From: Ewingella americana ATCC 33852 | Lineage (GTDB): Bacteria; Pseudomonadota; Gammaproteobacteria; Enterobacterales; Enterobacteriaceae | Direction of reading: 5' to 3' | Length of the DNA: 64,000 nt | NCBI RefSeq assembly: GCF_000735345.1 | Contig: NZ_JMPJ01000065.1 | Span: 186,001-250,000 of the forward strand | Shown here: positions 42,471 through 52,273 of the stretch, piece after piece | How the letters are laid out: each line of letters begins with the position of its first letter | Numbering within the stretch: the stretch's first letter is position 1 | The notes under the pieces: generated by a model | Seen by the model: only the letters and a program-made list of their open reading frames with translations | Database searches by the model: none | What the model was told of the DNA's origin: nothing | Program-made: the position numbers and the translations under genes

Positions 42471-43195
42471 TTCAGGCTTGCCAATAAAGTCTTGTGCTGG
42501 GTATCGAGCGAAGTAACACGTTTACATACGTCGTCGCCGAAGGTTTTGAAGTCCTGCTCCTGCTTGCTCCACTCATTCTGCACAGCCTGCTGTAAGCCGC
42601 CCAGATTGCCCATCACGGCTTGCAGCGGGTTGCCGCCGCTGGTTGCCTGCTTGACGCCCATTTCGTTCAGGCTGTCTTGCATCACGCCGCCCATGCTCTG
42701 TTCGAGAATACGACGCCCATCCTCTTTCACCTGATCCACGGCTTTGTAGTGGTAAGTCAGGCCATCGCTGCGGTGCTCGATGATGCGGTTCATCTGCTGC
42801 TTCAACTGAGTGTTGAGAGTGGTCAGGCGGTTGCGCACGTTGCTGTCGCTGCCCAGCTTCTCGACGATGACTTTATCCATCGCCACGCGGCCTTTCTCCA
42901 GATGCGCGGTGGCACCCTGATCAATCCACGGCAGGTCGCGGCGCAGCGCGGCCTGATAATCAATCGCTTCTTGGCGCTGTTTTGCGCTCAGCGTCGGCTG
43001 TTTGCCATTAAGGGTGACATCACCGTTTGGGGTGATCAGCAGGTTGCCGCTGGCACCTACCACCTGCACGGTTTGCGGTTTAATCACCACGTCGTCTTGC
43101 GGATTGGCGCTACACTGGTAGTCCGCCTGCGCACTCCATGCGGTCATCGCCAACAGGCCCGCGATGCTCATTTTCAATCCGGTCTTAAATTCCAT
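42467..43195 (-). CDS. yggN: YggN (DUF2884), periplasmic protein
   Basis: A 242-residue exported protein with a signal peptide ending after SAQA (about residue 24). The mature start DYQCSANPQDDVVIKPQTVQ and the later RRDLPWID and RIIEHRSDGLTYHYKAVDQV motifs match E. coli YggN. Function unknown. The ATG at 43193-43195 has AAGGGAGAG upstream. Conserved neighbour of glsB and trmB/yggL on the same strand. Confidence 0.92.
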   Translation of the reverse strand: MEFKTGLKMSIAGLLAMTAWSAQADYQCSANPQDDVVIKPQTVQVVGASGNLLITPNGDVTLNGKQPTLSAKQRQEAIDYQAALRRDLPWIDQGATAHLEKGRVAMDKVIVEKLGSDSNVRNRLTTLNTQLKQQMNRIIEHRSDGLTYHYKAVDQVKEDGRRILEQSMGGVMQDSLNEMGVKQATSGGNPLQAVMGNLGGLQQAVQNEWSKQEQDFKTFGDDVCKRVTSLDTQHKTLLASLK

Positions 43196-43221
43196 GTTCT
43201 CTCCCTTCCAACAGCAAACAA

Positions 43222-44148
43222 TTAAAAAATCGAACGGCCAATTCGTTGCGCCAGTTTCTCTAAGGCAGCGGTTCCTGCTAAAGAGTTCCCTGCGGCATCA
43301 AGTTCGGGTGACCAAACTGCAATACACATCTCGCCAGGGACAATGGCGATGATACCGCCGCCGACCCCAGACTTGCCCGGCATCCCCACGCGATAGGCAA
43401 ACTCACCTGCCCCGTCGTACATGCCACTGGTGACCATTAACGCATTGATTTGTCTAGCCTGTCTGGCATCAATTAGAGGTTCATCGCTGTCGAGCGGTTG
43501 GCCTTTATTCGCCAAATAAGCAAAGGTTCGCGCCAGTTCGACACAGCTCATACGCAGCGCGCAATAATGAAAATAGGTGTGAAGTACGGTGATAACGTCG
43601 TTTTCGAAATTACCGAAAGATTTCATTAAATAGGCAATGGCGGCGTTGCGGTCAGAATTGTCGAATTCCGAACGCGCGACGTGACGATCGTAGTTGAGAT
43701 CTGGCTGTCCGGCCAATTGGCGGACCACTTCGAGCATGCGTTGCTTAGGGGCGGCAAGGCGAGTTTGCAGTAAATCGCACACCACCAGCGCGCCGGGATT
43801 GATAAACGGATTGCGCGGCTTGCCCTGCTCTAACTCGAGCTGAACTAAGGAGTTAAACGGCTGGCCCGACGGCTCTTTGCCGACGCGCTGCCAGATTTCA
43901 CTCTCCTGATAGCGTGTCAGCGCCAGCGTCAGGCTTAATACTTTGGAAATCGACTGAATGGAAAAACGCTCGTTGGCGTCGCCAGCGCTGAACGTCTCTC
44001 CAGACGTGGTACAGACCGCAATACCGAGATTGTCAGGATTGACTTCAGCCAGTGCCGGAATGTAATTCGCCACTTTGCCGCGACCAATCAGCGGGCGGAC
44101 TTGCTCAAGAATATCTTCCAGTAAACGGTTATCTAATTCGGTTGCCAA
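43222..44148 (-). CDS. glsB: Glutaminase (serine-dependent, GlsB type)
   Basis: Deamidates glutamine to glutamate and ammonia; beta-lactamase-like fold. It has 308 residues, the same as E. coli GlsB (YneH), with the nucleophile Ser in [15 protein letters not shown] and the [16 protein letters not shown] and [21 protein letters not shown] motifs. The start is TTG at 44146-44148 with TGGAG upstream; no ATG aligns with the family start. In E. coli the orthologue lies elsewhere (yneH), so this is a local difference. Confidence 0.93.
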   Translation of the reverse strand: MATELDNRLLEDILEQVRPLIGRGKVANYIPALAEVNPDNLGIAVCTTSGETFSAGDANERFSIQSISKVLSLTLALTRYQESEIWQRVGKEPSGQPFNSLVQLELEQGKPRNPFINPGALVVCDLLQTRLAAPKQRMLEVVRQLAGQPDLNYDRHVARSEFDNSDRNAAIAYLMKSFGNFENDVITVLHTYFHYCALRMSCVELARTFAYLANKGQPLDSDEPLIDARQARQINALMVTSGMYDGAGEFAYRVGMPGKSGVGGGIIAIVPGEMCIAVWSPELDAAGNSLAGTAALEKLAQRIGRSIF

Positions 44149-44169
44149 CGTCTCGACTCCAGATATGAC

Positions 44170-44192
44170 AAAGGTGCCCCGAAGGCACCTTT
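44170..44192 (-). terminator. Hairpin after yggL
   Basis: AAAGGTGCC-CCGAA-GGCACCTTT between the yggL stop and the glsB start; minus-strand T tail is short (three T). Likely a weak terminator that separates trmB-yggL from glsB. Confidence 0.6.
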
Positions 44193-44272
44193 AATAATTC
44201 CGTTGTACATTCTGCCAAAAGCATTCGCGCTGCATCAAGACAGCAGAAGCAGCACGAAGGATGACGGCAGAA

Positions 44273-44599
44273 TCAATCCCACCAGATATCGAACAGGTCG
44301 GAAACTTCTACATCTTCCATTTTATGGTCTTCCAACCATTTTTTAACCTGTGCGCGGTGCTCGTCGGTGCAGTGACCGATTTCCTGCAGGCAGATCAAAC
44401 CTTCCCACTGCAGGTAGCCGCTGCCGTCAAACGCCAGCTTGTTTGGCTCGATAACACCGTCGATGAACGCATCAAGCTGCTCATCGATAGTTTCGACCGG
44501 GGTGCCTTCCGCGAAACGCCATTTTACTGAGAAGCCCAGTTCCTGGAACTCGGCAATGTGTAACTTTTTACGTAAACGACGACTACGATTCGTGGCCAT
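44273..44599 (-). CDS. yggL: YggL (50S ribosome-associated, DUF469)
   Basis: A 108-residue basic-then-acidic protein starting [20 protein letters not shown], of the YggL family that binds the 50S subunit. The conserved acidic end includes DAFIDGVIEPNKLAF and KMEDVEVSDLFDIWWD. The ATG overlaps the trmB stop by one base (TAATG), so translation is coupled to trmB. Confidence 0.94.
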   Translation of the reverse strand: MATNRSRRLRKKLHIAEFQELGFSVKWRFAEGTPVETIDEQLDAFIDGVIEPNKLAFDGSGYLQWEGLICLQEIGHCTDEHRAQVKKWLEDHKMEDVEVSDLFDIWWD

Positions 44600-45318
44600 T
44601 ATTGCTTCCTCTCAAACATCAGATCCCATACGCCGTGGCCTAAACGCTGGCCACGCATTTCGAACTTGGTTACCGGGCGCGACTCAGGACGCGGAACATA
44701 ATTGTTGTCTTGCGACAGGTTTTTCCAGTCTTCAAGGCTGGTCATCACCTCAAGCATATGTTCAGCGTACGGCTCCCAGTCGGTCGCCATGTGGAACACG
44801 CCACCGACTTTTAATTTGCTACGCAGCAGCTCAACGAAGGCTGGCTGCACGATACGGCGCTTATTATGACGCGCTTTGTGCCATGGGTCAGGAAAGAATA
44901 GCTGCACCATGTCCAGTGAGCCATTCGGGATCATCTTTTCCAGCACTTCTACCGCGTCGTGACACATCACACGCAGGTTGCTGACCCCTTCTTCCTGAGC
45001 CGTCATCAAACATGCACCCACACCCGGTGAGTGGACTTCAATGCCAATAAAGTTCTGTTCAGGATTTTGCTGCGCCATGGTGACCAGCGAGGTGCCCATG
45101 CCGAAACCGATTTCTAACACGGTTGGCGCGGCGCGGCCAAACAGCGCATCGATATCCAGAGCTTCTGCCTGATACTCAACGCCCATTACCGGCCAGATAT
45201 TGTCGAGCGCGTGTTGCTGGCCTTTAGTCAGGCGGCCTTGGCGGCGGACAAAACTGCGAATACGGCGCATGGCGCGACCGTTCTCATCGAACTCCGGTGA
45301 AATGACGTCGTTTTTCAT
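44599..45318 (-). CDS. trmB: tRNA (guanine-46-N7)-methyltransferase TrmB
   Basis: SAM-dependent enzyme forming m7G46 in the variable loop of tRNA. 239 residues as in E. coli. The SAM motif is [20 protein letters not shown], substrate motif [20 protein letters not shown], plus [18 protein letters not shown]. Divergent from mutY with a 200-bp gap that holds both promoters. Confidence 0.97.
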   Translation of the reverse strand: MKNDVISPEFDENGRAMRRIRSFVRRQGRLTKGQQHALDNIWPVMGVEYQAEALDIDALFGRAAPTVLEIGFGMGTSLVTMAQQNPEQNFIGIEVHSPGVGACLMTAQEEGVSNLRVMCHDAVEVLEKMIPNGSLDMVQLFFPDPWHKARHNKRRIVQPAFVELLRSKLKVGGVFHMATDWEPYAEHMLEVMTSLEDWKNLSQDNNYVPRPESRPVTKFEMRGQRLGHGVWDLMFERKQ

Positions 45319-45518
45319 AGGGCTTTCACTCTATTGGGCAGTGCTCTTTCAGCAGTGCGCGGTTGGGCAACAAATTCAGGAATGGCGCATTATCCAAACC
45401 TAGGGGTGATAAGCAAGCGTTGCGGCCAGAAACAGGTCGGAAACTTCCGGTTTACACCCATCAGACTCTGTGATGTGATCCCGCCCTGAATTTATCCTGC
45501 CGGACCCATCACTCATTT

Positions 45519-46601
45519 ATGAAGCAAGCGCAGAACCAGTTCGCGCCAGCGGTACTCGAATGGTACCAGCGCTTTGGCCGCAAAACATTACCGTGGCAGC
45601 TCGAAAAAACGCCTTACAAAGTATGGCTGTCAGAAGTGATGTTGCAACAAACACAGGTTGCGACGGTGATCCCCTATTTCGAGCGCTTTATGGCGCGTTT
45701 CCCCACCGTCAGCGATCTCGCCGCCGCACCACAGGATGAGGTTCTGCATTTGTGGACCGGGCTGGGCTATTACGCTCGCGCTCGCAACTTGCATAAAGCC
45801 GCGCAGACCATCGCCAGCGAGCACGGTGGCGTGTTCCCCACCGATTTCGAGGCAGTCAATGCGCTGCCGGGAATTGGCCGCTCAACCGCCGGGGCCGTGC
45901 TTTCTCTCTCATTAGGCCAGCATCACCCGATTCTCGACGGCAACGTTAAACGCGTGCTGTCGCGCTGTTACGCAGTGGAAGGCTGGTCGGGCGAGAAGAA
46001 GGTCGAAAACCGTTTATGGGCCATCGCCGAAGAAGTGACGCCAGCCAAGGGCGTTGAGCAGTTTAACCAAGCGATGATGGATTTGGGGGCGATGGTTTGC
46101 ACCCGTTCCAAACCAAAATGCGAGCTTTGCCCGCTGAATACGCAGTGCGAAGCTTACGCGCACAACAGCTGGGCGCAATATCCCGGCAAAAAACCGAAAA
46201 AGACCCTGCCAGAGAAAACGGCCTTTATGTTGATGATTCAGCATAAAGACAATGTGTGGCTGGAGCAGCGTCCGCCAGTTGGACTGTGGGGCGGTTTATT
46301 CTGTTTCCCACAGTTTGCCAGCGAAGAAGAGCTGGAAAATGGCCTGCATAAATACGGTGTTACCGTTAATCAGTTGCAGCAACAGGTCGCTTTTCGTCAC
46401 ACTTTCAGCCATTTCCATCTGGATATCGTCCCAATGTGGCTAAATCTGCGCTCAGTACCGGGTTGCATGGATGATGGTGCGGGTCTCTGGTATAACTTAG
46501 CGCAACCACAATCCGTTGGGCTCGCCGCGCCGGTAGAGCGTTTGTTAACGCAGTTGGCGAAAGAGTCGCGCAACAGCATGATCGATAAGGAATCAGCATG
46601 A
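45519..46601 (+). CDS. mutY: Adenine DNA glycosylase MutY
   Basis: Removes adenine paired with 8-oxoguanine. 360 residues. Order of motifs: [20 protein letters not shown], the helix-hairpin-helix [16 protein letters not shown], catalytic Asp in [12 protein letters not shown], and the [4Fe-4S] loop C-x6-C-x2-C-x5-C ([17 protein letters not shown]). A NUDIX-like C-terminal domain recognises 8-oxoG. Overlaps yggX by 4 bp (ATGA), as in E. coli. Confidence 0.97.
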   Translation: MKQAQNQFAPAVLEWYQRFGRKTLPWQLEKTPYKVWLSEVMLQQTQVATVIPYFERFMARFPTVSDLAAAPQDEVLHLWTGLGYYARARNLHKAAQTIASEHGGVFPTDFEAVNALPGIGRSTAGAVLSLSLGQHHPILDGNVKRVLSRCYAVEGWSGEKKVENRLWAIAEEVTPAKGVEQFNQAMMDLGAMVCTRSKPKCELCPLNTQCEAYAHNSWAQYPGKKPKKTLPEKTAFMLMIQHKDNVWLEQRPPVGLWGGLFCFPQFASEEELENGLHKYGVTVNQLQQQVAFRHTFSHFHLDIVPMWLNLRSVPGCMDDGAGLWYNLAQPQSVGLAAPVERLLTQLAKESRNSMIDKESA

Positions 46602-46870
46602 GCAGAACGATTTTTTGTACCTTTTTAAAACGTGATGCGGAAGGTCAGGACTTCCAGCTTTATCCGGGTGAACTGGGTAAACGCATTTTCAATGAGATTT
46701 CTAAAGAAGCTTGGTCACAGTGGATGAGCAAACAAACCATGCTAATCAACGAGAAAAAACTCAGCATGATGAACCCGGATGACCGCAAATTGCTGGAACA
46801 GGAAATGGTGAATTTCCTGTTTGAAGGGCAGGACGTGCATATCGAAGGCTATACGCCGCCGTCAAAATAA
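46598..46870 (+). CDS. yggX: YggX, Fe(2+)-trafficking and oxidative damage protein
   Basis: A 90-residue protein starting [19 protein letters not shown] with the conserved single Cys (residue 7) and [19 protein letters not shown]. It protects Fe-S clusters in Salmonella and E. coli. It overlaps mutY, itself an Fe-S enzyme; the coupling makes biological sense. Full length. Confidence 0.96.
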   Translation: MSRTIFCTFLKRDAEGQDFQLYPGELGKRIFNEISKEAWSQWMSKQTMLINEKKLSMMNPDDRKLLEQEMVNFLFEGQDVHIEGYTPPSK

Positions 46871-46964
46871 TTGCCGTCGATAACATTCCATTAAGAAAAA
46901 CCCGTCAGGCCGTTTTTTGCGAAATTAACCGCCTGACATCTTTCATCACGATACGGCTTTGAAG

Positions 46965-48041
46965 ATGAAGAAAATTTTAGCGCTGTTGGTCATTGCCCCG
47001 CTCCTGATCTCCTGTTCGAGCAAAAAAGACCAGTTCAATGAAGCTTATGTCAAGGATACCAATGGCTTCGATATTTTGATGGGCCAATTTGCTCACAATA
47101 TCGAGAATATTTGGGGGCTGAATGAAGTCCTTATCGCCGGTCCTAAAGACTACGTAAAATACAGCGATCAATATTACACCCGTAGCCACATCAACTTTGA
47201 TGCGGGTACCATCACCATTGAAACCATTGCCGGAACCAACCCTACCGCCAACCTTCGTCAGGCGATTATCAGCACCTTGCTGGTAGGTGATGATCCGGGT
47301 AATGTCGACCTCTATTCCGACGCCAATGATATTCAGATCAGTAAAGAGCCAATGCTTTACGGTCAGGTCTTGGATAACACCGGGCAGCCAATTCGCTGGC
47401 AGGGTCGTGCGTCTAACTTTGCCGATTATCTGGTCCAGAACAAGCTGCAACGCCGCCAGTCGGGGCTGCACATCATCTATTCCGTGACGATTCAGATGGT
47501 GCCAAACCACCTGAACAAACGTGCGCATAAATATCTGCCTATGGTGCGTGAAGCCTCCGCCAAATATGGCGTCGACCAGTCGCTGATTCTGGCCATTATG
47601 CAAACCGAATCCGCATTCAACCCATACGCCGTGAGTCATGCCGACGCGCTGGGCCTGATGCAGGTTGTCCAGCACTCCGCAGGCGTTGACGTGTTCAAGT
47701 CTGAAGGGAAATGGGGCAAGCCGAGCCGCAGCTATCTGTTTGATCCACAAAACAACATCAATACCGGTACTGCCTATCTGGCGATGCTACAAAACGTCTA
47801 TCTGGGTAACATCACCAACCCAACTTCTCGACGTTATGCCGTGATAACCGCCTACAACGGCGGCGCGGGCAGCGTGTTGCGCGTCTTCTCCAGCGACAAA
47901 AACCGTGCGTTTAGCATCATCAACAGCATGGAGCCGGGCGACGTATACACCACGCTGACCACCAAACACCCATCGGGTGAATCACGCCGCTACCTGTATA
48001 AAGTGAACACCACGCAGAAGAGCTATCGTCGGGTCGACTAG
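46965..48041 (+). CDS. mltC: Membrane-bound lytic murein transglycosylase C
   Basis: Outer-membrane lipoprotein cutting peptidoglycan. From ATG at 46965 the 358-residue product has a lipoprotein signal with lipobox PLLISC. The SLT domain near residues 190-350 has the catalytic Glu in [20 protein letters not shown] and the [11 protein letters not shown] and [13 protein letters not shown] motifs. A TTG at 46959 is an alternative start. Downstream of yggX as in E. coli; the nupG gene that follows in E. coli is missing. Confidence 0.95.
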   Translation: MKKILALLVIAPLLISCSSKKDQFNEAYVKDTNGFDILMGQFAHNIENIWGLNEVLIAGPKDYVKYSDQYYTRSHINFDAGTITIETIAGTNPTANLRQAIISTLLVGDDPGNVDLYSDANDIQISKEPMLYGQVLDNTGQPIRWQGRASNFADYLVQNKLQRRQSGLHIIYSVTIQMVPNHLNKRAHKYLPMVREASAKYGVDQSLILAIMQTESAFNPYAVSHADALGLMQVVQHSAGVDVFKSEGKWGKPSRSYLFDPQNNINTGTAYLAMLQNVYLGNITNPTSRRYAVITAYNGGAGSVLRVFSSDKNRAFSIINSMEPGDVYTTLTTKHPSGESRRYLYKVNTTQKSYRRVD

Positions 48042-48076
48042 CACCGATTGAGAGTTTGTGGCGAAAGCCTCAATAA

Positions 48077-48105
48077 AACGGAGACCCTAGGGTCTCCGTT
48101 TTTTA
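48077..48105. terminator. Bidirectional terminator between mltC and wzc
   Basis: AACGGAGACCCTAGGGTCTCCGTTTTTTA, a perfect palindromic stem with T tail rightward. The last bases (48103-48105) are also the wzc stop codon, so the convergent wzc transcript ends within it. Confidence 0.88.
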
Positions 48106-50250
48106 TGCTAAGTTGGCGTCAGATTGGTATTGGTAATTCTCAAAATGGCCGTGCTGGAAATATTGTGCAACCCGTCGTTCGACCGAATTGAGTACCACAC
48201 CTGAGATTCTATGCCCCTGCTGCTCAAAACGCTGCATGGCCAACTCAATTTCCTTGGATGAGGTAACTTCAAACCGCGCCACCATTAAACTGGTGCCAGC
48301 ATATTTACTGACTATGGCCGCATCACTGACAGCAAGGATCGGCGGAGTATCAAATAAAACCACATCGTAATTTTTAGTGGCCCAGCCACACAACTCAGCA
48401 AAATGTGGCGTGAGCAACAATTCTGAGGGATTGGACGGAGCAATACCGCGGGGAATCAAATCGAGGTTCGCAAGTCCGGTCTTGTAGAGGCAATCCTCAA
48501 TCTTTTTCTTACCGGCGAGCAACTCCGACAATCCGTGATGCTGTTTCAGCTTAAAGTCCTGATGTAAGCAGCCCTTGCGCATATCACAGTCTACCAATAA
48601 GACGCGTAAGTTCGACTGAACCAGCACCACGGCCAAATTGCTTATCACAAAGCTTTTACCCACCCCACTGGTGGGTCCCACCACCATCAAAATTTTATTG
48701 TTGGCTTCTTTTAGTAAAAAGTAGAGACCCGTTCGCAAACTCCTGATCGCCTCAATGGCCAAATCATCAGGCTTTTGTAGAGCCAATAAGCTCTGTTTTC
48801 TCGGCAGATCTTTTTTGATGCTAAAGCGTTTGGTATTGCTTTGATATTTGGAGTGCGGAAGGCTACAGAAGACCTTTAAACCAAGTTTTTCAAGCTCATG
48901 TGAGGAGCTGATGCTGCGTTTTAACGCATTTCTTAACAGCACGACACCTAATGCCAGAAATGAACTGCAAAGCAGCATGAGCACCAGCATTAGGGGCTTA
49001 TTTGGCCCCACAGGACTAGGTAAAGTTTGGGCTGGATCGATGATATGGACATTCCCTACCGTACTGACCTTTTTTATCTCCATTTCGCGTTGTTTACTAA
49101 TTAACAACGAATGCATTTCCTGCGCCGTCTGCACATCTCGGGTTAAGCGTAAAATATTCTGCTGTGTTTTCGGCATGGCGTTAATTTTTAACTCGAGCGC
49201 CGCCTTATTGGCTAAAAGCGTCTTTCTCTTTTCATCCAAAGCACGATAAATCGGGTGCGCGCTGGTATAACGTTTTGAAAGTTCCGCCTCTTCGAATCTC
49301 AGCCCATTAAGTTGTGTGGTTACCGCCACCTCAGCCTCCAAAATACCCCGTGCCTCTAAAGGTAAATCAATAGATTCGTTTAGCCGCCGATATTGACTAA
49401 GGCTGGCCTCACTTTTTTCCAATCGAGACTCGATTTCAGGCAGTTGCTTTTGCAAAAAATCCAGACTTTTACTGGCTGATTCAGATTTACGATCGATATT
49501 TTGTTTGAGGTAGTCAACGCTCAATTTATCGAGGATTTGGCGAATTAAGACCCGGTCGTGGCCCAATAGACTGAGCCGCAGAACGCCACTGTCTTTCGAC
49601 GTTTCGGCGACAGTCAGATTTTTATTAATCTGCTCCATCGCTGCAAATTGACTGATTTTTTTTATAATAAAGATTGTGCCTTCGGGAGCATCAATGTTGT
49701 GAACCAGAATGCGCAATTCAGGTAATGTTAACTCTCTGCCGACGACTCCTTCGGCTGAGATCCCCTCTCCTTTTAAAGAGAATCGGTCGGAGCCCATCAG
49801 GGTTAGAGTAAAGGATTTACCCAGCATCTTGTCGGACACTGTAAATAAAGGCACCTTGAGGCGTGAGGTAGCCTGAGGAAATAACCCGCCGATGAGTGGC
49901 CATTTATTCTCTCGCACCAAATTGTCCAACGCGAGTGCTGAAACCGTATTACCCAATATGGACCGAGACTTTATTAAGGTTATCTCCGTGGTAGCAGGGG
50001 ATGTATTACCATTAGCAAAATCAAATATTCCATTGAGTAAACTGCCGCTGGCGCTTTTATCAAGCTGAATCAAAGCATCGGCTTTATAGACGGCGGGGAT
50101 ATTCCATATGAATATTGAGCCCAGCAGGGAACATGTCAATACAATCCCTATTAGCATTTTCTTAGCGTCAATGAGTACGCCTAATAGATAACGCAAATCA
50201 ATCTCGTTATCTTCATGCACATCCTGATGCGATTCGCCTTTAGCAAGCAT
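48103..50250 (-). CDS. wzc: Wzc-type tyrosine autokinase, polysaccharide co-polymerase
   Basis: Inner-membrane BY-kinase controlling export and length of capsule or exopolysaccharide. 715 residues: N-terminal Wzz domain between two membrane helices (about 33-53 and 425-445), then the cytoplasmic kinase with Walker A VVGPTSGVGKSFVISNLAV. The A' motif LLVDCDMRKGCLHQDF and Walker B VVLFDTPPILAVSD follow. The C-terminal tyrosine cluster is short, only three Tyr (YFQHG, NYQYQ). Coiled coil around 260-330. Same leftward operon after wzb (17 bp). No glycosyltransferase or polymerase genes are nearby. Confidence 0.92.
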   Translation of the reverse strand: MLAKGESHQDVHEDNEIDLRYLLGVLIDAKKMLIGIVLTCSLLGSIFIWNIPAVYKADALIQLDKSASGSLLNGIFDFANGNTSPATTEITLIKSRSILGNTVSALALDNLVRENKWPLIGGLFPQATSRLKVPLFTVSDKMLGKSFTLTLMGSDRFSLKGEGISAEGVVGRELTLPELRILVHNIDAPEGTIFIIKKISQFAAMEQINKNLTVAETSKDSGVLRLSLLGHDRVLIRQILDKLSVDYLKQNIDRKSESASKSLDFLQKQLPEIESRLEKSEASLSQYRRLNESIDLPLEARGILEAEVAVTTQLNGLRFEEAELSKRYTSAHPIYRALDEKRKTLLANKAALELKINAMPKTQQNILRLTRDVQTAQEMHSLLISKQREMEIKKVSTVGNVHIIDPAQTLPSPVGPNKPLMLVLMLLCSSFLALGVVLLRNALKRSISSSHELEKLGLKVFCSLPHSKYQSNTKRFSIKKDLPRKQSLLALQKPDDLAIEAIRSLRTGLYFLLKEANNKILMVVGPTSGVGKSFVISNLAVVLVQSNLRVLLVDCDMRKGCLHQDFKLKQHHGLSELLAGKKKIEDCLYKTGLANLDLIPRGIAPSNPSELLLTPHFAELCGWATKNYDVVLFDTPPILAVSDAAIVSKYAGTSLMVARFEVTSSKEIELAMQRFEQQGHRISGVVLNSVERRVAQYFQHGHFENYQYQSDANLA

Positions 50251-50267
50251 AGTCTTTCCTTAGGTGT

Positions 50268-50735
50268 TTATTTTTCAATTTTTTTTAAAGCGTTACGCCA
50301 TTGCTGAGTGCAGTTCTGTAGTTGCAACACAACCTGGTCATGAAAGCCTTGTTCTCGATGGAAGGGGTCATGTATTTCCAGTTGCTCACTCCAGTGACCA
50401 AATAGAAATGTTTTCCCTTGAGCCGCAGGGGCAATGTGAGAAAGCTGACAGATATGTTTTTTTTCCATCACGAGTATTAAGTCGTGTTCACGACATAATT
50501 CCTGAGTGAGTTGCCGAGCAGAATGAGCTTTCAACGTAATACCGTGCTTAATGGCGCTTTCAGCCATACTAGGATCCACATTATGGCCAGAAAGAGCATT
50601 CAGCCCTGCAGAACTTATAGCATAATCAGGAAGATATGTTTGCAATAGCCGCTCACCAATCGGCGAGCGGCAAACATTTCCAACACACACAACCAATATG
50701 GTGTTTAAATTTAATTTTTCCAATTTCCCACCCAT
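50268..50735 (-). CDS. wzb: Wzb-type low-molecular-weight protein tyrosine phosphatase
   Basis: Dephosphorylates Wzc. 155 residues. The phosphate loop CVGNVCRSP (C-x5-R) near the N-terminus and the general-acid loop HDPFHRE near the C-terminus (DP motif) are complete. The start ATG at 50733-50735 lies 25 bp inside the wza end; family members often start closer to the CVGN motif, but only non-ATG codons exist there. Partner of the neighbouring Wzc. Confidence 0.9.
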   Translation of the reverse strand: MGGKLEKLNLNTILVVCVGNVCRSPIGERLLQTYLPDYAISSAGLNALSGHNVDPSMAESAIKHGITLKAHSARQLTQELCREHDLILVMEKKHICQLSHIAPAAQGKTFLFGHWSEQLEIHDPFHREQGFHDQVVLQLQNCTQQWRNALKKIEK

Positions 50736-51850
50736 CGAATCGATTCTGTCATGCTATGGACACTGGTTATGGTTGGGTATAATTGCCTAATAATTCTATT
50801 CCAACGGCTAATCGGCGCGGTGGTAACATAAACAATATCATAAGGGTGAAGCTCAAATTCCGTTCCTAAAATTAGAGAGGTAGCATCTCGGGCATCTAAT
50901 TGATAAATACTCGCAATTTTCTCCTTTTCTCCACGATGAGATCGAATAACAAAAATCCCCTTAGCATCACTGGTCATTTGATCCATTCCTTCGGCATTCC
51001 CCAATGCTTCAGTCAAGGTCATTCCGCTACGATCCATCTTTAATGTGGTTTGCCTTGTAACTTCCCCCATTACGAATACTTTCAAATTATCATTCCGTGG
51101 AATATATAAAATATCGCCATCTAACAATAAATAGTTTTGACTTAAGTTACCTTTATTAAGCAACTCATATAATGAAATGACATACTCTTTCCCTTTCCTC
51201 GTTAATACAACATTATTCCAGTCAGCATGTTTGCCTATTCCGCCAGCTTGATTAATGGCGTCCACCACAGTGAGAGGCACATTGGTGATCGGCTGCTGAC
51301 CGCTCAGATTAACCTCGCCAGCGACATGTACCTTTTGTGAACGGAAAAGTGCCACGCTAACGTCTACTTGAGGCGAAGCGATGAATCGAGCGAGTTTGTG
51401 GGCCAAATGATTTCGCACTTCAGAAACGGTTTTCCCCTGAACGTGAATATGTCCAATATAAGGATAAAAAATAGTCCCATCAGCATGCACCCAATTTCCC
51501 GAATCACCCGCGCTACGGTATTGCCCTGCTGGCGTAGTCAATTCAGGATGATCCCATACCGTAACCATCAGGACATCGCCCACACCAATCTTATATTGGT
51601 AATTCTTTACGGCCTCATCCAATTCATTATTCGATTTAGCTTTCACAGGAGTGCGTCGTAAAGAGTCCAATAACTCGGGCGTAATAGGATAAACATCGAC
51701 CAAATTATTTATGTCTTCAATAGGTTGAGTGGGTTTAATAACATTTTTATCTGAGGTGGTGAGATTGGAACCGGGAGTTATCTGACAGCCGCCGACGAAC
51801 ATCACTACAATTAAACTTAAAATTAATTGTATGTTTTTAATTTTTTCCAT
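50711..51850 (-). CDS. wza: Wza-type polysaccharide export lipoprotein
   Basis: Outer-membrane octameric pore of Wzy-dependent capsule export. 379 residues with lipobox FVGGC in the signal peptide. The polysaccharide export sequence domain ([19 protein letters not shown]) is followed by SLBB domains and the amphipathic C-terminal helix ([14 protein letters not shown]) that spans the outer membrane. First gene of the wza-wzb-wzc unit. The upstream 360 bp are strongly AT-rich. The gene itself has more A/T third positions than the surrounding core genes, suggesting acquisition. Confidence 0.92.
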   Translation of the reverse strand: MEKIKNIQLILSLIVVMFVGGCQITPGSNLTTSDKNVIKPTQPIEDINNLVDVYPITPELLDSLRRTPVKAKSNNELDEAVKNYQYKIGVGDVLMVTVWDHPELTTPAGQYRSAGDSGNWVHADGTIFYPYIGHIHVQGKTVSEVRNHLAHKLARFIASPQVDVSVALFRSQKVHVAGEVNLSGQQPITNVPLTVVDAINQAGGIGKHADWNNVVLTRKGKEYVISLYELLNKGNLSQNYLLLDGDILYIPRNDNLKVFVMGEVTRQTTLKMDRSGMTLTEALGNAEGMDQMTSDAKGIFVIRSHRGEKEKIASIYQLDARDATSLILGTEFELHPYDIVYVTTAPISRWNRIIRQLYPTITSVHSMTESIRWVGNWKN

Positions 51851-52211
51851 TTCATGTCCATTGATATCGAAAAGTAAAAAAATAGTTATGTAATTTGATT
51901 ATATAATTATTATATGTTGATAAAAGCCGGACACCCCCCGACCTTGCAATGAGAATATCTACGCAGTTAATTATTAAATTTAACCTGACTAAAATTAAAA
52001 CTCACTCAAAAATATAACAATAACGTTTTAATAAACACTTATAGTTACAATTTATTAAGCTATAACAATGATGAATTAAATGCAACTACACGGGAGGTGA
52101 GCTGAGAAATAAAAAATAAATTAAAACAGAATAAAATAATAAGCAGAGGTAAATAATAAATATAATGCGAATTAAATAATGAACTAATAACTACGACTTA
52201 TAGATATCGAT
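51851..52211. other. AT-rich gene-free region upstream of wza
   Basis: About 360 bp, largely A/T, with no ORF of interest and no recognisable JUMPstart element. It should hold the wza promoter. A tract TGAGAATATCTACG (51950-51963) resembles only the left half of an RcsAB box. I cannot assign anything else. Confidence 0.5.
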
Positions 52212-52244
52212 AAAAAAGGCGCGGCTATCACCCTAGCCGCGCCC
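52212..52244 (-). terminator. Rho-independent terminator of speC
   Basis: Minus strand GGGCGCGGCTA-GGGTGA-TAGCCGCGCCTTTTTTA about 30 bp after the speC stop. Strong GC-rich stem with six T. Confidence 0.92.
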
Positions 52245-52273
52245 ATCATCTTGTTGTACTTCTGAAGGCCAAT

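Noticed and set aside
51950-51963. TGAGAATATCTACG as an RcsAB box upstream of wza
   Set aside because: Matches only the left half of the consensus TAAGAATATTCCTA (8 of 14); kept out of the feature list as a site.
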